From JAWKHR01 sp041394725 (GTDB taxonomy: Bacteria > Acidobacteriota > Vicinamibacteria > Vicinamibacterales > SCN-69-37), in the NCBI GenBank assembly GCA_041394725.1, contig JAWKHR010000069.1, forward strand, positions 1-27,943: 27,943 nucleotides of DNA, in the 5' to 3' direction. Shown here one piece after another: positions 15,008 through 23,986 of the stretch. The position numbers and the translations under genes are program-made. The notes beneath the pieces were generated by a model. That model was given only the letters and a program-made list of their open reading frames with translations, made no database searches and was not told the origin of the DNA. Within the stretch, counting starts at the first letter, position 1. Every line of letters starts with the position of its first letter.

Positions 15008-17638
15008 GTGCGCATCCTGCGCCTGATCGCGGATCGGTGGCGCGCGCTCGTCGGGCGCGAGCGCGTGACGGGGGAGATCGCCGACGAGCTCGCGCACCAC
15101 GAGGCGCTGCTCGCCGAGACCCTCGAGCGAGGCGGCCTGTCACCCGACGCGGCGCGCGCCGAGGCGCGCCGCCGCGTCGGCAACCGCGCGCTCCTCCAGG
15201 ACCGCGGCTACGACGTCCGCGGCGGCGGCGCCGCCGAGGCACTGCTCCAGGACCTGCGCTACGGCCTGCGCGGGCTCCGCAAGCAGCCGCTCTACACGCT
15301 CGTCGCCGTCGCGACGCTCGCGCTCGGCATCGGTGCCAACACCGCCATCTTCAGCGTCGCGAGCGGCGTGCTGCTCCGGCCCCTGCCGTACGCGAACGGC
15401 GATCGGCTGTCGATGGTCTGGATGGACAACCGGCGCATCGACCTCGCGCGCGACTGGCATTCGTACCCCGCCTACGAGGACTACCGGACGGGCAACACGA
15501 CCTTCGAGGACATGGCGGCCTTCAACCGGCGGTCGTGGACCATCACGGGGCAGGGCGAGCCGACGCGGATCCGCGGCGCGCACGCGACCGCCAGCCTGTT
15601 CCCCGTCCTCGGCGCGACGGCCGAGATCGGCCGCGTGTTCACGCGCGAGGAGGACGAGGGCGGCGCCGCGGTGATGGTGCTGTCGCACGGCCTCTGGCAG
15701 CGCATGTTCGGCGGCCGGCCCGACGTGATCGGCCGGACGGTCACGCTGAGCGCCCGGCCGACCGAGGTCATCGGCGTCATGCCGGCGGGCTTCGCGTTCC
15801 CGACGCCCGACACCGACCTGTGGGTGCCGACCTCGGTGGCGCCAGGCGCACGGACGAACCGCGGCGCGATCTGGCTGCAGGTGATCGGCCTTCGCAAGCC
15901 GGGCGTCGGCGTCGCGCAGGCGCAGGCCGACCTCGAACGGGTCAACCGGGCGATCCTCGAGGCCAATCCGAACCAGCAGGGCTACGGCGTCTTCGTCACC
16001 AGCTACTACGACGAGGTCGTCGGACCGGTGCGGCCGGCGATCCTCGCGCTGCTCGGCGCGGTCGGCTTGGTGCTGCTCATCGCCTGCACGAACGTCGCGA
16101 ACCTCGCGATGACGCGCGCGGCCACGCGCGACCGGGAGTTCGCGCTTCGGGCGGCCATCGGCGCCGGCCGCGGCCGGCTCGTGCGCCAGCTGCTGACCGA
16201 GAGCGTGCTGCTGGCCGTCGCCGGCGGCGTGACCGGCCTCGCGCTCGGCGCGGCCGGACTCCAGCTGCTCGTCGCGGTCGCGCCGCCCGATCTCCCGCGC
16301 CTGGCCGCGATCGGCATCGACGGCCGCGTCTTCGCGTTCACCGCCCTCCTGGCCCTTGCCACCGGCCTCGTCTTCGGCGTGGCGCCGGCCTGGCAGACGG
16401 CGCGCACCGACCCCGGGGCCGCGCTCAAGGAGGGCGGCCGCGGCGCGTCGGCCGGCGGGCGCGGGTTCCGCCGCGCGCTCGTCGTGGCCGAGGTCGCGCT
16501 GGCCGTCATGCTGCTGGTCGGCGCGGGCCTGATGGTCCGCAGCCTCGTCCGGATGCAGCAGGTCGATCTCGGCCTCGACACGACCGGCGTCCTCTCCGCG
16601 CGTGTCGCGCTGCTCGGCGACCGGTACCAGGACGAGGCGCCGCGCGTCGACTTCTTCGCGCGGTTCGTCGATCGGGCCCGCGCGGTGCCCGGCGTCGAGG
16701 CGGCCGCGGCCGTCGGATCGGTGTTCCTGAGCGCCACGCCGAACTCCACCAACTTCGCGATCGAGGGGCGGCCGGACTTCGCGCCGGACGAGGCCATCGA
16801 GGTGCCGGTCGACAGCCTCACGCCGGGCTACTTCGACCTGATGCGCGTCCCGCTCCGCGAGGGCCGTGCCTTCGACACGCGCGACACCGCCACCTCCGAG
16901 CCCGTCGCCATCGTCAACGCGTCGATGGCGCGCCGCTTCTGGCCCGAGGGCGCTCTGGGGCGGCGATTCAAGTTCGGCCGGCTCGCGAGCGGCACGCCCT
17001 GGATGACGATCGTCGGCGTGGCCGCCGACACCCGCCGGACCGGGTACGAGGCGGCCGTGCGGCCCGAGGTCTACCTGCCGCAGAGCCAGGGCGCCGAGTA
17101 CTCCATGCAGGTGCTGCTCCGCACGACGGGCGATCCGGCGGCGATGGCGCCCGCGCTCCGGTCGCTCGTGCGCGACCTCGACCCGTCGGTCGCCCTCCAG
17201 GACCTGCGACCGCTCGACGAAGAGCGCGACGCGATGCTCGCCCAGCGGCGGCTCAACACGCGCCTCTTCGCGCTCTTCGCGGTCGTGGCCGCCGCCCTCG
17301 CCGCCATCGGCATCTACGGGGTGATCGCCCACGGCGTCGCGCAGCGCACGCGCGAGCTGGGCGTGCGCGTCGCGCTCGGCGCGACCGGCCGCAGCCTGCT
17401 CGGCCTCGTCCTGCGCGAGGCGCTGGGGCTCGTCGGGATCGGCCTCGTGCTGGGCCTCGGCGGCGCGCTCGCCGCCGGCGGGGCGATGCGCCGTCTGCTC
17501 TACGAGGTGGAACCGGCCGATCCGGCCACGCTCGTCGCGATCGCGCTCCTCACGCTGGCCGTGGCCGCCCTCGCCGTCGCCGCGCCCGCGATTCGCGCGC
17601 TCCGCGTGGACCCGCTCCACGCGCTCCGGGACGGCTGA
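15008..17638 (+). CDS. ADOP family duplicated MacB/FtsX-type permease
   Basis: An 876-residue permease of the acidobacterial duplicated orphan permease (ADOP) type. The N-terminal cytoplasmic part (GEIADELAHHEALLAETLERGGLSPDAARAEARRRVGN) is typical. Then come a membrane segment with ALGIGANTAIFSV, a MacB periplasmic core domain (residues about 110-330), and a three-helix FtsX domain (about 365-480). A second membrane helix plus periplasmic domain follows (about 490-720), and a second FtsX domain ends RVDPLHALRDG. No ATPase gene is adjacent, as usual for this family, so how it is energised and what it moves are unknown. The start is a GTG with AGGAGGA four bases upstream, and that site directly abuts the REP-like hairpin. 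It is controlled with padR. Confidence 0.92.
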   Translation: MRILRLIADRWRALVGRERVTGEIADELAHHEALLAETLERGGLSPDAARAEARRRVGNRALLQDRGYDVRGGGAAEALLQDLRYGLRGLRKQPLYTLVAVATLALGIGANTAIFSVASGVLLRPLPYANGDRLSMVWMDNRRIDLARDWHSYPAYEDYRTGNTTFEDMAAFNRRSWTITGQGEPTRIRGAHATASLFPVLGATAEIGRVFTREEDEGGAAVMVLSHGLWQRMFGGRPDVIGRTVTLSARPTEVIGVMPAGFAFPTPDTDLWVPTSVAPGARTNRGAIWLQVIGLRKPGVGVAQAQADLERVNRAILEANPNQQGYGVFVTSYYDEVVGPVRPAILALLGAVGLVLLIACTNVANLAMTRAATRDREFALRAAIGAGRGRLVRQLLTESVLLAVAGGVTGLALGAAGLQLLVAVAPPDLPRLAAIGIDGRVFAFTALLALATGLVFGVAPAWQTARTDPGAALKEGGRGASAGGRGFRRALVVAEVALAVMLLVGAGLMVRSLVRMQQVDLGLDTTGVLSARVALLGDRYQDEAPRVDFFARFVDRARAVPGVEAAAAVGSVFLSATPNSTNFAIEGRPDFAPDEAIEVPVDSLTPGYFDLMRVPLREGRAFDTRDTATSEPVAIVNASMARRFWPEGALGRRFKFGRLASGTPWMTIVGVAADTRRTGYEAAVRPEVYLPQSQGAEYSMQVLLRTTGDPAAMAPALRSLVRDLDPSVALQDLRPLDEERDAMLAQRRLNTRLFALFAVVAAALAAIGIYGVIAHGVAQRTRELGVRVALGATGRSLLGLVLREALGLVGIGLVLGLGGALAAGGAMRRLLYEVEPADPATLVAIALLTLAVAALAVAAPAIRALRVDPLHALRDG

Positions 17639-17640
17639 CG

Positions 17641-17662
17641 ACCCGGGCGCCGGCGCCCGGGT
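17641..17662 (+). terminator. Perfect 22-base palindrome after the ADOP permease
   Basis: Starting two bases after the stop codon, ACCCGGGCGCC is followed directly by its exact complement. As RNA it would form a strong GC hairpin that could terminate or stabilise the permease message. No T-run follows. Its right half is also the beginning of the tandem repeat that follows. Confidence 0.4.
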
Positions 17663-17719
17663 GGGAGGTCGGTCCGTCGTCGGCGCCCGGGTGGGAGGTC
17701 GGTCCGTCGCCGGCGCCCA
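17651..17719. repeat. Tandem repeat, 30-base unit, just after the ADOP gene
   Basis: Two full copies (17651-17680 and 17681-17710) differ only in the last base; each begins CGGCGCCCGGGTGGGAGG. A partial third copy begins at 17711. The array lies between the permease stop and the ettA promoter and shares its first 12 bases with the palindrome just before it. Confidence 0.85.
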
Positions 17720-17746
17720 GTGGAAATCGGGCGCCACGGTCCGGAG

Positions 17747-17752
17747 TAGAAT
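17747..17752 (+). promoter_or_regulatory. -10 box of ettA, probably leaderless
   Basis: TAGAAT ends 9 bases before the ettA ATG at 17762, with AGCGGGCTC between and no Shine-Dalgarno. Transcription should start within about two bases of the ATG. The upstream -35 region lies against the end of the tandem repeat and shows no clear consensus. Confidence 0.5.
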
Positions 17753-17761
17753 AGCGGGCTC

Positions 17762-19431
<1,670 letters not shown>

Positions 19432-19435
<4 letters not shown>

Positions 19436-20421
19436 GGGCGGGGGCCGGCGTCCGGGGACTCGCGGCCGCGGCCGCCGCCATCGCGTTGGCCGGGCTCGCC
19501 GCCTGCGGCGGGGGCGGCGGCGGAACGACGACGTTCCTCTCGATCGCGACGGGCGGGACGGGCGGCGTCTACTATCCCTACGGCGGCGCGATCGCGCGGC
19601 TGCTGACGCAGTCGCTGCCGGACGTGCAGGCCACCGCCGAGGTGACCGGCGCCTCGGTCGACAACCTCAAGCTGATCCAGCTCGGCAAGGTCGACCTGGC
19701 GTTCACGCTGGCCGACACGCTGGCCGAGGCGCAGGCCGGCACCGGGCCGTTCCAGGACACGGGCGCCATCGGGTCGATCCGCACGCTCGCCGTCCTCTAC
19801 ACGAACTACACGCACATCGTCGTCCGCGCCGACAGCGGGATCCGGCAGGTCTCGGACCTGGCGGGGAAGATCGTCTCGGTCGGGTCGCCCGGGTCGGGCA
19901 CCGAGCTGATTGCGGACCGCGTGCTCGCGGCCGCCGGCGTGGACCCGCACACGGGCATCACGCGCCACTCGCTGGGCGTGTCCGAGTCGGCCGGCGCGAT
20001 CAAGGACGGCAAGCTCGACGCGTTCGTCTGGAGCGGCGGCCTGCCGACGCCGGCGCTGCAGGATCTGGCGGCGACCCCTGGCGTGCCGATCGCGCTGCTG
20101 CCGCAGATCGACCTGCTGCCGCTGCTGCAGCGCGACTACGGTCGCGACCTCTACCGGCTGGTGCCCATCCCCGGCGGCGTGTACCGCGGCATCGACACCG
20201 ACGTGCCGGTGATCGGCGCGACGAACCTGCTCGTGGCCTCGTCGCAGGTGGACGAGGCGCTCGCGTACGACATCGTCCGCGTCATGTTCGAGCGCAAGGC
20301 GGAGCTCGTGGCGGCGCACCCGGAGGCCGAGGACCTGGCGGTGCCGGCCGGACCCGAGGCCTCGCCCGCGCCGTTCCATCCCGGGGCCGTGCGGTACTAC
20401 CGGGAGCACGGCTGGCAGTAG
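19432..20421 (+). CDS. TAXI family TRAP transporter solute-binding lipoprotein
   Basis: A 329-residue periplasmic binding protein. The signal peptide ends in a lipobox with Cys25 (LAGLAACGGGGGG), so it is lipid-anchored in the cell envelope. The mature part starts with the TAXI hallmark FLSIATGGTGGVYYPYGGAIARLL. It continues with family blocks DNLKLIQLGKVDLAF, TNYTHIVVRADSGI, DLAGKIVSVGSPGSGTE and GVYRGIDTDVPVIGATNLLV. It would bind a small organic acid or amino acid and hand it to a fused TRAP permease, driven by a sodium or proton gradient. That permease is encoded 1.5 kb downstream, beyond an inverted broken GGDEF gene. The ATG overlaps the ettA stop codon by four bases, so expression is tied to ettA. 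Confidence 0.92.
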
Positions 20422-20424
20422 GCC

Positions 20425-20453
20425 GCGCGGCCGGGGGGATCGGAGGGCCGCGC
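20425..20453. terminator. Candidate bidirectional terminator hairpin
   Basis: GCGCGGCC (20425-20432) and GGCCGCGC (20446-20453) form an 8-base-pair stem with a 13-base loop. It sits in the 41 bases between the convergent TAXI and GGDEF genes and could serve both strands. There is no T-run. Confidence 0.4.
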
Positions 20454-20462
20454 CCCGGGACG

Positions 20463-21761
20463 TCAGCGTCGGAGGTCGTCCGCCTCGACGCGGTTGCGGC
20501 CGTTGGCCTTGGCCCGATAGAGCGCCGCGTCCGCGGCATCCGTGAGGCGGCCCGACGTCGTGGTGCCGGCTCCGAGGGCGGCGCCGACGCTGATCGTGAT
20601 CGCGAGCGCCTGTCCGTCGATCGACACAGGCCGGTGCTCGACGGCGGCCCGCAGCCGCTCGGCCGTCGTCGCGGCGGCCGACCCCTCCGTGCCTTCCAGC
20701 AGCACCGCGAATTCCTCGCCGCCGACCCGGAACACGCGATCGAAGCCCCGGACGCCTGCCGCCAGCGTGTCCGCCACGGCCCGCAGCACATCGTCACCGA
20801 CGGCGTGGCCGTGCGTGTCGTTCACGTGCTTGAAGTGATCGATGTCCACCATCAGCAGGGCCAGTTCGCTGCCGTGTCGGCGGGCACGCGAAAAGGCCTC
20901 GATCAGGCTCGTCGAACGCGCGCCAGTTCAGCAGGCCGGTCAGCGCATCCCGGCGCGCCAGGTCCGCGAGCGCCTGTTCGCCTTCGTGGATCGGGCGATC
21001 GTACGGTTGAACTCGTCGGCGATCCGCATCAGCTCGCGCGGCACCCGTGCCCTCGACGCGATGGGTCCGTTCGCCGGCCGCGAACCGCTCGGCGCCCTCG
21101 ACGAGCCGATCGACATTGGCCGAGGGTCCGCCCGATGATGACGAGGCCGAGCGCGACCATGAGCAACGAGGCGCCACCGGCGATGCCGGCCAGCCATCCG
21201 CTCCGCTCCAGATCCAGCCGCGCGGCGTCGTGGTCGGCAGCGATCGCCGCCTCTCGACGGCGTCATGCGCCGCGCCGAGGTCGTCGGCGGCCGCCGCGAT
21301 GTGCCCGTGGACGCGGTGCATGAGCGCGACGCCCTCGGCGCTGCCGGGCGGCGCCGCGAGCGCGAAGGCCTCCGTGGCCAGACGGTCGGCCTCGGTCCAC
21401 GCCTGGCGCGCGCGTTCGACCAGCGTCCGCAGTTCCGCCTCTCCGGCGAGAGACTCGTGGATCGCGGCGAGCCCGTCTCGATGGCCTGGCGGCGAGGCGA
21501 TAGGCCGCCACGTCGCTGCCGTCGTCGGTGTCGACGAACGTATCGAGGGGCGCCAGCACCTCCCCAGAGTTGCAGGCGCAGGTGCTCGAGCGGGCCGACC
21601 TCGGCGCGCTGGCGGAACGCGACGTCGTCAAAGGCCGAGATCTTTGACCGGAGGAGCAGGTAGCCGCCGGCGCTGGCCGCCGCGAGCGGAATCACGGCGC
21701 AGGCCATGCTGACGGCCACCCAGAAGCGGACCGATCTGGCGGTGGTGACGGGATGCAGCAT
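20463..21761 (-). pseudogene. Membrane sensor diguanylate cyclase (HAMP-GGDEF), frame-broken
   Basis: The parts of one diguanylate cyclase can be followed, but in changing frames. From the ATG at 21761 come an N-terminal membrane helix (VRFWVAVSMACAVIPLAAA), then a periplasmic helical sensor (VLAPLDTFVDTDDGSDVAAYRLAA, then LAAIHESLAGEAELRTLVERA, then ALMHRVHGHIAAAADDLG). A second helix (WLAGIAGGASLLMVALGLVII) and a HAMP segment (NVDRLVEGAERFAAGERTHRV) follow, and finally LADLARRDALTGLLNWRAFDE. The last 390 bases, 20463-20852, are an intact frame with DIDHFKHVNDTHGHAVGDDVL, active-site GGEEF, and an inhibitory RxxD site five residues before it. I count about eight frame changes between roughly 21590 and 20900. 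Either it is a recent pseudogene or this stretch has a poor consensus sequence. An intact version would make cyclic di-GMP. Confidence 0.75.
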
Positions 21762-21888
21762 CGGGGTCCCGTCCGGTGTATCGGTCGGCGGTCGGTGAGC
21801 TTGACCGACACGAACGACATTCCGGATCCGAGGTGTTCTGCGTTAGAGTCTGCTCGGCTCCGGTGGTCCGGCCGGCGCCGGATTCCAC

Positions 21889-23793
21889 GTGCCGCGCGTC
21901 CTCTGTTTCCTGCTGAGCGCCCTGTCGCTGGTCTGGGTGCTGGTCGTCATCTCGCCCCAGATCTACCGGCCGCTGATGCTGCTCATCGGCGTCTGGGCGA
22001 TCCTGCGCGCGAAGCCGCTGCCGGGCCGGCGGGGCGCGGTGATCGACCTCGCGTGGGTCGTCGCCGCGCTCTGGGGGCTCGGCTGGCCGCTCGCCGCCGG
22101 TGACGCGTTCCTCTACCGCGCCGCGAACCCGACGCCGCAGGATCTGGTCGCGGGCGTCCTGGCGATCGCGGTCGTGCTCGAGGCGGCACGGCGGACGACG
22201 GGCTGGATCCTGCCGGTCTCGGCGGCCGTGTTCCTCGTCTACGCGGTGGCCGGGCCGGGGCTGCAGGCCATCGGCCTCACGGGCCTCGCACACCGCGGCT
22301 ACGACCTCTCGCGGCTCGTCGGCAACCTCTACATGACGCTCGAGGGACTCTACGGCGTGCCGCTCGACGTCGCCGTGACGTACATCGTGCTGTTCAGCCT
22401 GTATGGCGCCGTGCTCGAGCATTCCGGCGCGGGCGCGTTCTTCCTGGACTTCTCGATGTCGGTCTCGCGCGGCCATTCCGCGCGGGCGGCCGGGCGGTCG
22501 GTGACGCTCGCGGGCTTCCTGCTCGGCACCGTGTCGGGCAGCGGCGTCGCGACGACGGTGACGCTCGGATCGGTGGCGTGGCCGGTGCTGCGCCGGACGG
22601 GCTACAAGCCCGACACGGCCGGCGCGATGCTCGCGGCATCGGGGATTGGCGCCATCCTGTCGCCGCCGACGCTCGGCGCCGCGGCGTTTCTCATCGCCGA
22701 GTACCTGCGTATCTCGTACCTGCAGGTGCTCGTCATGGCCACGGTGCCGACGCTGCTGTACTACCAGTCGATCCTGCTGATGATCGAGGGCGAGGCCGGC
22801 GAGCGGCCGGTCGGGAGCGACGCGGCGGCGGGGCCGACCGACCGCCGTCCGGCGGGATCGGCGCCGGACGCCGCCGTCGCCGCCGCGGAGGCGACCGTTC
22901 CGGCCGCGCCCGCGAGTCCCGCGCCGATCGCACGCCGCCTGTATCACTTCACGTCACTCGTGATCGTGGCGGTGCTGATGGCGCTCGGGTTCACCGCGTT
23001 CCGCGCGGTCTTCTGGGCGACGGTGGCGGCGGTCGGGTTGTCGTTCCTCGGGCCGGCGGGCGAACGCCTCGGACCCCGACGGCTGGCCGGCGCGCTGACG
23101 GCGGGCGGGGAGGACGTGCTGTCGGTGCTCGCCACGACGGCGGTGGCCGGGATCATCGTCGGCGTGGTGACCTTGACGGGCCTGGGGCTCAAGGCGGCGG
23201 GGCTCATCGTGGGCCTCGCGGGCGGGTCGCTGCTGCTGACGGTGATCTACTCCGCGCTCGCGGTCTGGATCCTGGGCCTGGCCGTGCCGGTGACGGCGTC
23301 GTACATCATCTCGGCCGTCATGGTCGTGCCGGCGCTGACCACGGTCGGCGTGGCGCCGGTGGCCGCGCACATGTTCATCTTCTATTACGCGGTGCTCTCC
23401 GAGGTCAGCCCGCCGACGGCGCTCGCCCCGTTCGCGGCCGCGGCGCTGACGGGCGGTTCGCCGTTCCGCACGATGATCCGCACGTGGCGATTCTCGCTGC
23501 CGGCCTTCCTCGTGCCGTTCGCGTTCACGCTCGATCCGCGGGGGCTCGGCCTGCTGCTCCAGGCCGACGCGCTGACGACGGCGGTGACGACGCTGACCGC
23601 GGCGGCGGGCGTGGCGGCGCTGGCGATGTCGCTCGGCGGGTGGCGGATGCCACACGCGCGGATGCCCGAGCGGGTGCTGACCGGCGCCGGCGGCCTGCTG
23701 CTGTTCCACCCGGCGGTGGTCGCCACGGTGGCCGGGGCCGCGCTGACCGTGGCGGGCCTCGGCCTGCACGCGCGGCGGCCGGCGACGAGCTAG
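21889..23793 (+). CDS. TRAP transporter fused permease (4TM/12TM)
   Basis: A 634-residue polytopic membrane protein fusing the small DctQ-like part to the large DctM-like part, the form that works with TAXI binding proteins. Conserved blocks are YGVPLDVAVTYIVLFSLYGAVLEHSGAGAFF, then GTVSGSGVATTVTLGSVAWPVLRRTGYKP and GAILSPPTLGAAAFLIAEYL, and in the second half YIISAVMVVPALTTVGV and SEVSPPTALAPFAAAALTGG. A Pro/Ala-rich loop (about residues 300-347) interrupts the large domain. It would move the TAXI ligand inward using an ion gradient. The start is a GTG at 21889 with no clear Shine-Dalgarno; TTAGAG at 21843-21848 is a possible -10. It is divergent from the broken GGDEF gene and separated by it from the TAXI gene. 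Confidence 0.92.
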   Translation: MPRVLCFLLSALSLVWVLVVISPQIYRPLMLLIGVWAILRAKPLPGRRGAVIDLAWVVAALWGLGWPLAAGDAFLYRAANPTPQDLVAGVLAIAVVLEAARRTTGWILPVSAAVFLVYAVAGPGLQAIGLTGLAHRGYDLSRLVGNLYMTLEGLYGVPLDVAVTYIVLFSLYGAVLEHSGAGAFFLDFSMSVSRGHSARAAGRSVTLAGFLLGTVSGSGVATTVTLGSVAWPVLRRTGYKPDTAGAMLAASGIGAILSPPTLGAAAFLIAEYLRISYLQVLVMATVPTLLYYQSILLMIEGEAGERPVGSDAAAGPTDRRPAGSAPDAAVAAAEATVPAAPASPAPIARRLYHFTSLVIVAVLMALGFTAFRAVFWATVAAVGLSFLGPAGERLGPRRLAGALTAGGEDVLSVLATTAVAGIIVGVVTLTGLGLKAAGLIVGLAGGSLLLTVIYSALAVWILGLAVPVTASYIISAVMVVPALTTVGVAPVAAHMFIFYYAVLSEVSPPTALAPFAAAALTGGSPFRTMIRTWRFSLPAFLVPFAFTLDPRGLGLLLQADALTTAVTTLTAAAGVAALAMSLGGWRMPHARMPERVLTGAGGLLLFHPAVVATVAGAALTVAGLGLHARRPATS

Positions 23794-23812
23794 TGCGCCT
23801 CGCCGCGCGGGC

Positions 23813-23898
23813 GGCGGCCTGAACCGGATGACCGCGCTGGCGGCCTGAACCGGATGACCGCGCCGGCGGCCTGAACCGGATGACCGCGCCGGCGGCCT
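23813..23898. repeat. Tandem repeat, 26-base unit
   Basis: Three full copies at 23813-23838, 23839-23864 and 23865-23890, plus eight bases of a fourth. Each starts GGCGGCCTGAACCGGATGAC. The first copy differs from the others only in its last base. It lies 20 bases after the TRAP permease stop codon and before the M14 peptidase promoter. There are no spacers. Confidence 0.92.
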
Positions 23899-23952
23899 AC
23901 TACGACGGCCGATCGGAGGTGCGCCGGCCGTGCCCGTTCCGGCGCGATCTGT

Positions 23953-23958
23953 TATCGT
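23953..23958 (+). promoter_or_regulatory. -10 box of the M14 peptidase
   Basis: TATCGT lies 28 bases before the ATG at 23987, giving a leader of about 20 bases that contains a long purine-rich ribosome binding site (GGAGGGGGAGAGGG). It is 55 bases after the 26-base repeat array. Confidence 0.4.
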
Positions 23959-23986
23959 CTACGCGTCTCCGGAGGGGGAGAGGGAA

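Noticed and set aside
17651..17719. The 30-base and 26-base tandem repeats (also 23813-23898) as CRISPR arrays
   Set aside because: The units are contiguous with no spacers, there are only two or three copies, and no cas gene is in the window.
20463..21761. Programmed ribosomal frameshifting in the GGDEF gene
   Set aside because: Programmed sites are single events at slippery sequences. About eight shifts in both directions within 700 bases cannot be programmed.
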